Assembly (NCBI GenBank): GCA_964017045.1
Contig: OZ024797.1
Location: 14,465,562-14,529,561, forward strand
Length of the DNA: 64,000 bases
Reading direction: 5' to 3'
Source of the DNA: Omphiscola glabra
Taxonomy: Eukaryota; Mollusca; Gastropoda; Lymnaeidae
Shown: in pieces, positions 1-12,400 of the stretch
Position numbering within the stretch: position 1 is the stretch's first letter
Layout: each line of letters starts with the position of its first letter
The notes under the pieces: generated by a model
The model's database searches: none
What the model saw: the letters and a program-made list of their open reading frames with translations, nothing else
What the model was told of the DNA's origin: nothing
Made by a program: the position numbers and the translations under genes

Positions 1-422
1 TCTTATGCGACCCATGTGTAAGGGATCGTGACCCACAGGTTGAGGACCGCTGATCTATTTGAACATTAACGTCTTGAAGAAAACAGGAGAATAGAACTAA
101 TCGACTTAAAAATACACATAATCCAGAAGGAATTTTTTAAAAGCTGAATTTTAATTCATAAAAACCAACCCACTCAAAATCTAACTGTAGAAATATCAAT
201 TCACTTGTGTCACACCTTTACCTACCATTAAGGTAACTTTGTACCAATACAATATCTGCCCATTATCAAACTCTTACTCTATCCCGCTACCTGCAGTCAA
301 GAACCACGCAGTATACCTACCTGTAATCTAACAACACCGCTGTAAATTGACTTTTAATCTTGTACCACGACTACCTGTATTCTAGCACCACCACTATATA
401 ACTACCTGTAATCTAGCACCAC

Positions 423-3400
423 CCTATACACCAGGTTGGTGCCCAAGAAGCTGGTGAGTATGCTGAAGATTGAAAAGGACGTCAAGAACAGCGAGCTCGT
501 CTGCAGCAACATAAAGAGGAAAATGAAGAGGAAAGATCCGACGGCCAGGAGAAGGTCAAAGATGACTTGCTGGAAGATGTCATGGATGAGTAGCTGCCGG
601 GGAGGAAAAGATTAGGTCATCGGTTTATATATAGAGATAACACATTTTTTTTTTGTGTGTTATAAACTGATCTAAACACTAATATAGTACGAATGATCAA
701 CATCATGTCTGGCATGTCACATGGGGTAACAAGGGAGGCCAACATCGTATCTGACATGTAGTGACTATTGGTGTCAGCACTGATATCGTATTTAAAATCT
801 GGATCTGTGCCGCGATCCATAGTTACAGCCCCACGAGGTCACCTCGATGGCACAAACGACCTGGGAATCTAATCAGTCTTCTTTTTAAAGTAAATTATTC
901 TATATTTTTTTAAATTGAAAATCTGACATTTTTTATTTCTCAACAACTTCAAAAGCCAAACTGGCAATGGCAATGTATCAATGCATATTCCAAATCAGAA
1001 TAAATTCATGTTGGTTTCGATTTTTAGCCATTTAATGAAACATCATTTTAAAGTACTGCTTAGTTTAAATAGGACATTAGTAAAACAAAGTAAGGTTAAA
1101 CCTGAAATAAGGAACGCAACAAAACAACGAACGTGTCGGCCGAATACAATTACAAAATATTATTAATTAATATTGCTAACCTGATTGCAGTCTCTCCCCT
1201 TATTACCCTCTTAAGTTTAAATGCCGTTTTCCATTGCTTCTTAAGGCTCAAAGATCTTTCTTAACCTCGGACCCACAATGTGTAGCTAGGAACCCTGGGC
1301 CGAACAATTTGTAAAGTTTAAATTAAACTTAAAAGTGCGGTTGTCCCAAAGTTAAAAGTGTCCCGTATGTCATCTAGCGGTCAGGTGACGATAACAAAAA
1401 CACATCTGGTCACCAAAAAGAGCAGTGCTGCAACTCTATACATGCATTACCTGTCTAGACTGAAAGTTGACGGTCATACCATCGAGTCCGTCATCCAGCA
1501 AAGAGTATAGAGTACCACGGAAATTGTCAACCTGGAAAAAAAAAGTATTGTCAACTTTGTGACTGTGTGGCTGTATGTGTGAGACAGTGTGTGGCTGTCT
1601 GACTGTGTGTGGCTGTCGGACTCTGTGCGGCTGTTTGACTGTGTGTGGCTGTCTGACTGTGTGCGACTGTCTGACTCTGTGCGGCTGTCTGACTGTGTGC
1701 GGCTGTCTGACTATGTGCGGCTGTCTGACTGTGTGCGACTGTCTGACTGTGTGCGGCTGTCTGACTGTGTGTGGCTGTCTGACTGTGTGCGGCTGTCTGA
1801 CTGTGTGTGGCTGTCTGACTGTGTGTGGCTGTCTGATTGTCTAACTGTTCGTTATGAGATCGAATGCCAATTTGAAATAGTGATGCGTGATTCATTTGTT
1901 ATTCCAGAAAGACCTGTTCTGCCTATGACACTCTCTAGGCACAATGTTCCGTAGTTTAAAATATAATATGGTCAACTAATGCTAAATGCTAAATATTTAT
2001 ATTTAAAATATAAAATTTTTAAATAAAGATTAATGGACTAGTTTTCTTTATTTTATCAATATAATCTTGTATTTAAAAATGTACCATATAATCTTGTATT
2101 TAAAATGTACCATATATTCTTGTATTTAAAATGTACCATATAATCTTGTATTTAAAATGTACCATATAATCTTGTATTTAAAGTGTACCATATAATCTTG
2201 TATTTAAATTGTGCCATATAATCTTGTATTTAAATTGTACCATTCAATCGTGTATTTAAATTGTACCATATAATCTTGTATTTAAAATGTACCATATAAT
2301 CTTGTACTTAAAATGTACCATATAATCTTGTACCTCAAATGTACCATATAATCTTGTAATTTAAAATGTACCATAAAATCTTGTATTATTTCCAGCTGGT
2401 CCTTGACCGAGTCTGTTGTAAGGTCATAACCTTCCAGGGGCGTGCCAGTAAAGAATAAACTCCTGGACACAGTTGTGACGGCCTCTGTGGAAGAAAAGAA
2501 AGAAAAAAATTCCACGTACTCGATCAGCTGTGGTGTGTCCTTTTGTGTGGCTGTATTTGATTATGTGGATGGGATATTGTGTGGTTGTCTGACTGCGTGT
2601 GAAAAGGTAGCTGTGTGGTTGTCTGACTGTCCTTCGTGGCCTCGTTGGGAGACTGTGGTGTATGACTGTGTGTTACTCGGTATGATTGTGCAGCTTTGGT
2701 GGTTAGTTAACCTATATTTGTGAAACTACAAAACTGTGATTTGTTTTTTTAGAAGCTTGGTAGAGAACAGCAGTAGCAACAACCACAGTAGCAACAGCAG
2801 TAGCAACAACAGCAGTAGCAACAACAGCAGTAGCAACAACAGCAGTAGCAACAACAGCAGTAGCAACAACAGCGGTAGCAACAACAGTAGTAGCAACAAC
2901 AGCGGTAGCAACAACAGCAGTAGCAACAACAGCAGTAGCAACAACAGCGGTAGCAACAACAGCAGTAGCAACAACAGCAGTAGCAACAACAGCAGTAGCA
3001 ACAACAGCAGTAGCAACAACAGCAGTAACAACAACAGCAGTAGCAACAACAACAGTAGCAACAACAGCAGTAGCAACAACAGCAGTAGCAACAACAGCGG
3101 TAGCAACAACAGCGGTAGCAACAACAGCAGTAGCAAAAACAGCAGTAGCAACAACAGCAGTAGCAACAACAGCAGTAGCAACAACAGCGGTAGCAACAAC
3201 AGCGGTAGCAACAACCACAGTAGCAACAGCAGTAGCAACAACAGCAGTAGCAACAACAGCAGTAGCAACAACAGCAGTAGCAACAACAGCAGTAGCAACA
3301 ACAGCAGTAGCAACAACAGCAGTAGCAACAACAGCAATAGCAACAACAGCAGTAGCAACAACAGCAGTAGCAACAACAGCAGTAGCAACAACAGCAGTAG

Positions 3401-6400
3401 CAACAACAGCAGTAGCAACAACAGCAGTAGCAACAACAGCAGTAGCAACAACAGCAGTAGCAACAACAGCAGTAGCAACAACAGCAGTAGCAACAACAGC
3501 AGTAGCAACAACAGCAGTAGCAACAACAGCAGTAGCAACAACAGCAGTAGCAACAACAGCAGTAGCAACAACAGCAGTAGGCACAAACCAGTTTGTGTTA
3601 TTGTCGCGTCATTGCCGACTAAAGCCTCCAGGATCGGTTTCAGTTTAGGCTGCTGAGAAACAGCATACAGCACTCCCGATATGTTAGAGAACGTCATATC
3701 CTTCATTGTGGGGAGAAAACTACCATCAAAAAATCTGTCCACGAGACAACAGAAAATATGATAACATTGTTAGGAAATGTTGGGAATCTAACTATTGATA
3801 ACAAAGTATCCACCAAAATGTATAAGAATATTATACTTGAAACAGAATTGTGAATAACAAAATAATTTTTTAAAAGATATTAGTAAATACTAATAAAACC
3901 AATACATTCAATACAGCTTGATTTATAATTTTTTTAAAAAAGCATAAATGTATAAAAGTTTTCCCTTGTTAAATCAGGGGCGTTACAACAGATGGGGAAA
4001 GTTTTAAGAGCATTAAGTGTGTAATTTCGATGATAATGATCAAGGGTAGCCACTATGGTAGCACTGCGACAGCCACTGCGCCTGAAAATTGTAACATGCG
4101 CCTGGTTTTGTATGTTTCACATCCTGTTTTGAGGAACACATGTGTGGGCTCATGAGAAAGAGGCTCTGGTTTTGGATTATTTTATATTTTTATTTAAACT
4201 AATACGGTTATAAACCAATGAACACCCATTATATATGATTCCACATAAATAAACACCTGTCATATATGGTTCAACAAAAATGAACAGCAATGAACACCAA
4301 CCACATATGGTTACAAACAAGCGAGCACCCACCGTATTAGCGAGGAGGGCTTGGAGCAGCCCGCCCCAAGATTGTTGATATCTTGCTTACAAAACTTTGG
4401 CCACTCGGGTTTGCGGGTGAGCTCCATCTCAAAGTCATGTATGGCCTGCAGACGACTTTTGGTCAGGACGTTATCGGCCTGATAGAACACCTGGAGTACG
4501 TCACCGTTTTTGGTCCTAGGTCCAACCACTTCAGCGCTGGTGTTGACCTTTAGTAAAGACCTACAAAACAAAATGGTGGTGCTAGTTTTAAGATCACGAA
4601 AATCAAGCTGAGATGGGTTTTTTTTTATTAAAGACTGATCTAAGATTCTTTACAGATTTTAAAAAATTGGGGGGGGGGGGGGGGGGGGGGGAATTTAGTA
4701 AGATTTCAGCATATAAGATGTGTTGATTTTTACTGTATTTGAAAATGTGATGCTATTATCAGGGTTTAAAAGCCAGCTTTTTCTTTTGCGAGTTTAACAT
4801 CAACTTTTTTCGCAAATAAACCTATTTCTCATATGTGTGTTAATTAGATAAATTTTGGGTTCTTTGAAATTTTAAGTAGTTATTTTTTATTTTTTTTATT
4901 TTTGTATCCATCTTTGACTTCCTGAAAAGATACAAACAGACCGTCCTGAAATGTTCTCATAACTTAAGCTTGTCCCAAGGGGTCCCATCTAACAGATCAT
5001 TGTTGTAGTCGGGCAACTAATGGTAATATATCTGACTTGAACCTGCAAGGCTAAAGGCATTTTAAAAAAAAACAGAAAAAAACTCAATCTTGTTAAGTTG
5101 AACTCTTTAGTTTAAGAAGTGTAGAGATTTAATGACCACAGATGTAAATGGTCCCCGGGGCAGACGTAGAATCAATACAACCAATGACGTTAGTCTGGGG
5201 TTGTTTGAGCACTTTCTTTTTTGTTTCCTTATTTTGGATCTCATGGCACCCAATAAGCACATTGGGTTGTTGTTTTTATTGTTCCCGTCTTAAATATGAT
5301 TGTGTCTTTTACTGTCTTTTGTAAGGTCAATGTATTGTGAGTCATTGAATTGGGTATATAGTTTATATATATATATGTGTTTATAGAAAGACAGAGATAT
5401 ATGGAGAGAGAGAAAGAGGGGTTATGGAGGGAGAGAGAGATGTAGAGAGGTGGAGAAATGTAGAGAGAGCGAGGAGGAGGGGAGGGAAGGAAGTAGGGGA
5501 GAGACTGGGAGAGAGGGGGAGTGAGTTGGGGGGAAGACACATAGAGGCTGCAATCAAGTTGTAAATAGCGAAGTAAAAAAATTGTCAATCAAAAACGTTT
5601 CTACTTGTTATGACCAAGCGTCAGTCAAAAGCATTTCTACTTGTTATGACCAAGCGTTAGTCAAAAGCATTTCTACTTGCTATGACCAAGCGTCAGTCAA
5701 AAGCATTTCTACTTGTTATGACCAAGCGTCAGTCAAAAGCATTTCTACTTGTTATGACCAAGCGTCAGTCAAAAGCATTTTAACTTGCTATGACCAAGCG
5801 TCAGTCAAAAGTATTTCTACTTGTTATGACCAAGCGTCAGTCAAAAGAATTTCTACTTGCTATGACCAAGCGTCAGTCAAAAGCATTTCTACTTGTTATG
5901 ACCAAGCGTTAGTCAAAAGCATTTCTACTTGCTATGACCAAGCGTCAGTCAAAAGCATTTCTACTTGTTATGACCAAGCGTCAGTCAAAAGCATTTCTAC
6001 TTGTTATGACCAAGCGTCAGTCAAAAGCATTTTAACTTGCTATGACCAAGCGTCAGTCAAAAGTATTTCTACTTGTTATGACCAAGCGTCAGTCAAAAGC
6101 ATTTCTACTTGCTATGACCAAGCGTCAGTCAAAAGCATTTCTACTTGTTATGACCAAGCGTCAGTCAAAAGCATTTCTACTTGCTATGACAAAGCGTCAG
6201 TCAAAAAGCATTTCTACTTGTTATGACCAAGAGGGTTTTTTTTTTCTTTTTAACTTGTATATTTATTTTGCCGGCGAATTCTTTTACCAGCACGAATTCC
6301 TGTAGCTCGTGCTGTTTTTTCTAACTTATATATATCGAAGTATCCGATTGAGTAGCAATTCAACTCTGCGTCCTAAAGTTTCAAATTTGTAGAGGCGTGT

Positions 6401-9400
6401 ACACCTAGTAATCTCATAGTCAAATACTTTTTTTCCCACATTTATTTGCACGCCATGAACCCTCGGTCTCGTAATGCAATGACGTCATGCCACGTCTCCG
6501 TTCATGAATCCCCCCCCCCCCCCCATGCTTTTAAAAAATACGTCATTTTAATGATCACGTATTGGACATTCTGGTAATTTATGACCAACGTAATCAACAT
6601 GGCGTCCACGTACACAAAGATATACGCTTTTAAAAGGTGATGCACTACGCGTTACGTTTACCAAATTAAACATCTGATCAGACCGAATTGTTGAGAAACT
6701 CTTTTTTTTTTTGTAAACATAAGTAAGACCATCTCTTGTACTGAAGATGTCTATAGCGTTAAATATCTAACATTGTGTTAAACCACCTCTTGTATCGAAG
6801 ATGTCTAGCGTTAGAAATCTGGGTAACACAACATCGTGTGAGACTACCTCTTGTACTGAAGATGACTAGCGTTAGAAATCTGGGTAACACAACATCGTGT
6901 GAGACCATCTCTTGTACTGAAGATGACTAGCGTTAGAAATCTGGGTAACACAACATCGTGTGAGACCACCTCTTGTATCGAAGATGTCTAGCGTTAGAAA
7001 TCTGGGTAACACAACATCGTGTGAGACCATCTCTTGTACTGAAGATGTCTAGCGTTAGAAATCTGGGTAACACAACATCGTGTGAGACCACCTCTTGTAT
7101 CGAAGATGTCTAGCGTTAGAAATCTGGGTAACACAACATCGTGTGAGACCATCTCTTGTACTGAAGATGACTAGCGTTAGAAAACTGGGTAACACAACAC
7201 CGAGAGAATGTTGGAATACTTGAGATCATTCTCCTGTAAACATTTCCATCAAGCGACTGAACTCATTCAAACAACAACTGGTTCAATAGCGTACATCAAG
7301 GATTCGGACATTCCGCTCTTAGCTAAACAAAAAAAACGCTGATAATATTTGTACAATAGTGTCACCTCCGTGACTTTTTTACCATTATTTTTTTAATAAA
7401 TTTATTTGATTTGATTTGCCATTTTTATAAAATTTATCTAAATTTCTGTAGGTCGTCGTATATATATATATACAACAAAGAAAAGTATACAATTAATTCG
7501 TCTCTGAGTAAAGCTACTATCACATACAACAGGCATTTTTAAAAATGCGATTTCATTAACTGCATTGAGATAGCTGCCTTTAAAAAATAAAAATAATTAA
7601 AATATATTTCAATTATTAATTTTAAAATTACGAATGCATAAAAAAACTAATTACGCGCGAACTTATAACCATTGTACTTTTATGATATTGAGCAGACGTA
7701 AATAGTTATAAGACATAAACCCTGCGTCATGTTGGCCCTCTAATATTCTCAGTTATTATTTTCCTTGACATCCTCCCGAGTGGACGCGGCCCTTGTAATA
7801 TTAATATATTTCATCATCACTGTTTCAAAGCGTGAGACCCTCTGTGGTATTCCATTGCCAAAGAATAACCGCGTAAGACCAAACAACCTGATAAGCTGGT
7901 GCGGCGCGGTCTTTGATAAGGTGTCACTGTTATCCGAAATATTGGACACACACCCTAAAAGAACACATAGTTCAAATATTTCAGTGGGTTAGTGAGCGCC
8001 GCTTGGGGAAAAGTGTTTCTTTAAGGAAGTTCGGTGATGTAAAATTAGTGTGTTACAAAATTACATCGAGTAATGAGAAAGCATCTTAATCCTTCACGAA
8101 TATCTTGTTTGTTTTGTTTTTTTTTCAAGATTTCACGTAGTAAAAATATAAACAAGTCGATTTTTCCCGAGATACTGTAGCTTATTTGTGACAGACTGCG
8201 TCGTACAACGGTGTCACTGCTGTGCGAAGTTTGACTCGCTAAACGCGTATGAATATCATCATCGCTCATCAACGTCTGTATCACCGAAGTTGGCTTGCCA
8301 GAAGAGATATCGAGTGCACATGGCTTATCGCTAGAAGGTTATAGAGGTGTTCAGAGGTGTATAGGAGACTGCAACTTTCCTTGTCACCCAGAGTTATCGT
8401 TCATACCGGGGTGTACAAAGAACGTACAAAGATGGCTGCTCAAATACAAAGATGGCTGCTCACATGGCGAAAACAGCATTTGAGACCTGGCGAGTTGAAG
8501 AAATTACGAAATTTTTACGAGGACTGCATCAGCCGGTATCTGGAAATAAAGCAGAACTTGTAGATCGGGTACGCGGCTGTGTAGCGTTGCGAATTTGTGG
8601 GGAAAAAAACGTATGTCTCTGAGACATTTTTCTAATTTCTAGGCGAAAATGATTAACTAGGGCAAAAACCCCTGCTTATTCAGGAAGTTGCAGTCCCCTA
8701 TAGAGGTGTATAGAGGTGTTCAGAGGTGTATGACTTTTCATGCTAACATTCCATACGCTTTATCCCCCAACCCCTCTGTTTTACTCTTTTTTTTTCTCAC
8801 CCCACCCCTAAACCAGAAACCTGGTTGGGAGGCAGTCGTCTTGTATCACGTGACACACACTAAAGTGTGTTCCACAGTTGAACACTTAGAAATGTTAAAC
8901 ACTAAAAATATAAGGCGTGACTCGGTGTGAAAGTATATTGTAGTCCAGCCGTTCAAGGTATCGGATTAAAACATTCAATGAAAGGGGACAAGTTTTAAGT
9001 AGCAATCACTTGTCGTTAGGGACTATTACTATTTATAGTGAGTATAAATAGATATTCACCGATTAGACCCTTAATACATACGTACATACATATATACATA
9101 CATATATATATATATATATTTATATATAATATATACACATTTATATGTATATACATATTGTGTATTTGATGTATAAGTACAATGGAACATGACATTGACA
9201 CATTTTTGTTACCCCAAACATTATTTATATGACTGATGCATGCATTGAAAGAAGAGCGAAGAGGAAGTAAAACATTTGTTCACATGTTTCATGGGAAAGC
9301 GGAGATTATGCTCAAAACTATATGATAACGTCAGCGGATGTCACTGTAAATATTTTTGTGCGCTTGGAAGAACGAAGACGACTATCTAGGCTCTCCATGT

Positions 9401-12400
9401 TGTACAAGCTCAAAAATGGGCTGGTCCACTGCTCCAGTATCAAACAGAAACTCGTCAATCTCCCCCTAGACAGCGAAGAGGTCACGACAAGCAGGTTCAA
9501 CTTTTAAAAACAAGAACTCGGTACAGGAGCTCCTCATTCCTGCCAAAGACAGTAAGGGACTGGAACAAGCTTCGAAAAGCAACAGATGAGGCGACTACAC
9601 TTGACACATTTGCGGCTATTGCCTCCTGTCTTGCAACCAGTGCATTATCCCCTTGAAAACCACGCACTTTAACATCGCGAAACCCTCTGAATCATAGGAG
9701 CCATAATGATCAATTCATTTATCGTGGGCCCTCAAAACATAGAAGAAGAAGAAGTGTCAAAAATAACATTATAGACTATAGTGATGAAATAATTTTTTTT
9801 CAAAATCAATTTTAAAAAAATAAATTTCAACTCTAAACATGTAGTAGTCAGTACTCACTCGTCTTCATCTCTGTAATTCCAGGCTAATTCCCTGAGAAAC
9901 GTTGGGTCTTTGTTCATGTTGAGAGGAACCTGCGCCATAAAGAAATAGTGCACATTGTGTGTGTGGCATAAAGAAATAATGCAGAAATGCACACACGCAT
10001 TCTTTCATACACACGCATACATTCACACACACACACATAGTCACATTTTCATCCACTTTGTTATCTTTAATATTAATCGTTTTTTTACACTCATTTTTGT
10101 CACATTTTAACATATATGTACATATATATTACTATTACAAATCGAACTTAAAAGGGAACACAAATTTTAAAAAAAAACAGATTACCGTGGCATTGAACTC
10201 ACCCCTTCAAAATCTGTAGGGAACAAGTTATATCCTGCCGCCACCAATATTCCGGAGATGATTAAAAATAACAGATGACCACCAAGCGTCAGAACTATTT
10301 TATGAGAAAATGTTTGTTGTGTTTTGGGTCAGGGGAATATTTCAAAGTTAAATGCTGCGCTTAATAGCTTTAACCAATGTTAAAGTCTGGAAAGAATGTA
10401 TTAATTTACTCATTATTATTACAAAATTATAACATTATATTAATTTACTCAATATTGTTTCAAAATTAAAATATTATATTAATTTACTCATTATTATTAC
10501 AACATTAAAATATTATATTAATTTACTTATTATTATTACAAAATTAAAATAGTACATTAATTTTCTCATTATTATTACAAAATTAAAAGCTACTTTTTTT
10601 CTAATGATGATTAGATCTATTTTCTGCAAAACGGACATGGGTGCTAAACTCAAATAAGAATTAGATTTTTTTTAATCAATTAAATTATATGTTTTATAGA
10701 TATGTCGTTCAATTCTTCTCCTCATCACATAATAACTTTTGGTGTAAGATCTTGTATGACAGGTGTAGAGAAAAACAGAGTTTCTCAACTTACAAAACGA
10801 TAACTTGTAGTGCTTCACTACAAACGAGCAATACGCCAGCGGGGGTTTCTTGGGGTCGTAGCTGACAGGGGCGTCGTCAGCCGGCCCCGGGTGGTCATCC
10901 GTGTCGAGGTCGATGGGCTTCTCGGGTTTGTCATTCTCGTAGGCCGTATTCTCTACTCCGACTTTAGTCATGGGAACACTGACGTCGTAGACTTGGGACT
11001 GGTGGTGGCTGACGCCGTTCTGGGAATTCCCGCTTGGCATCGGAGTGCAGGACGGCGGGTTCCTGGTAGACAATTGGAACTGATGATTAACTTCATTATT
11101 GTTATTGCTTTTTTAAAAAAAAATATTTCTATCTCTTTTTTTCCTCCTGGTTTTTGTTGTGTGGTTGGGGGGGGGGGGGGGGGGAGGAATATATATATTA
11201 ATTTTTAATCTATTACTAAAGTTCCAACTTAAAAGCTCTTTTTTAAAAAAAATTGAGATTTATTAAACAAAACGTCTGCATTTTCTTTACTGATTACAGG
11301 GTGTGCCAATAAAAGTGAGAACATCTCGTAGCATATGAGTTATTTCAAAATATAATTTAATTAATTATAATTCTTCATAAATTTTTTTTTTGCGAAACAT
11401 TTAGCTAATCTGAAATCATGTTCAAAATGTAAGTAAGTAAATCAGTCAACTATTTAATCTAGTATGGGTATAGTTAAACTACTTTTATGTGATTAAATCA
11501 CATTTTACGAGATGTTCTCACTTTTATTGGCCCACCCTGTATGGATAACTTTATTTAAAAATTAAAATGGGGAATTTTTTTTTTTTTAAATACTCAACGC
11601 AAATGCGCCACTCACGGCTGACCACTTCATGGAGATGCTACTAAACATTAGTATGACTTTATTTCGTATCTATTTTGAGATCATTTTATTTTATTATTAT
11701 GAACTCATAATTTTAATTTATTTAAAAGTTTTAAGTGATTAATTTTTCTAAATATTTTTTTTTAAGCTGTTTCCAAATTGATTAACATGTTCCTTATTTA
11801 TTTATTAAACTGTCTTTTAGCACTAAATAAACCATTTACATGTTTAAATATCTTTTAGCACTAAATAAACCATTTACATGTTTAAATATCTTTTAGCACT
11901 AAATAAACCATTTACATATTTAAATATCTTTTAGCACTAAATAAACCATTTACATGTTTAAATATCTTTTAGCACTAAATAAACCATTTACATGTTTAAA
12001 TATCGTTTAGCACTAAATAAACCATTTACATGTTTAAATATCTTTTAGCACCAAATTAACCCTTTGCATAAAAAAAAATCACAAACGCAGCACCGCAATT
12101 AACTCACAAAATGTCACCAAATACTCTCTAATCCGATCTGTCAAGAAGCATAAAAAAGCACAGAATTCCAAAACGCGTTCTCTTCAGTTCCGGTGTTTTT
12201 CACTCTAACTCACATGAACGTTCGCTAACGAAACGACCACTACCTGACCTCACTGTGAAACTCTCGTATCAAAACTATTTAATCTTTCTTGGCAACTATT
12301 GATATAAATATTGAAAGGGGGAAAGTAATGACGTATAAGGATATTTTTAGATTTCTTATCTCTATGCACCCCCTCCCCCACCCCGACACCCCCCCCCCCC

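Noticed and set aside
2712..3742. Open frames of 290-338 codons of poly-Leu, poly-(VATA) and poly-(Ser/Asn) type
   Set aside because: They are the three readings of the 15-bp minisatellite. Only the 146 bases of exon F at one end are likely coding.
10810..11208. 132-codon plus-strand frame
   Set aside because: Shadow of exon B of the Dispatched-like gene on the other strand.
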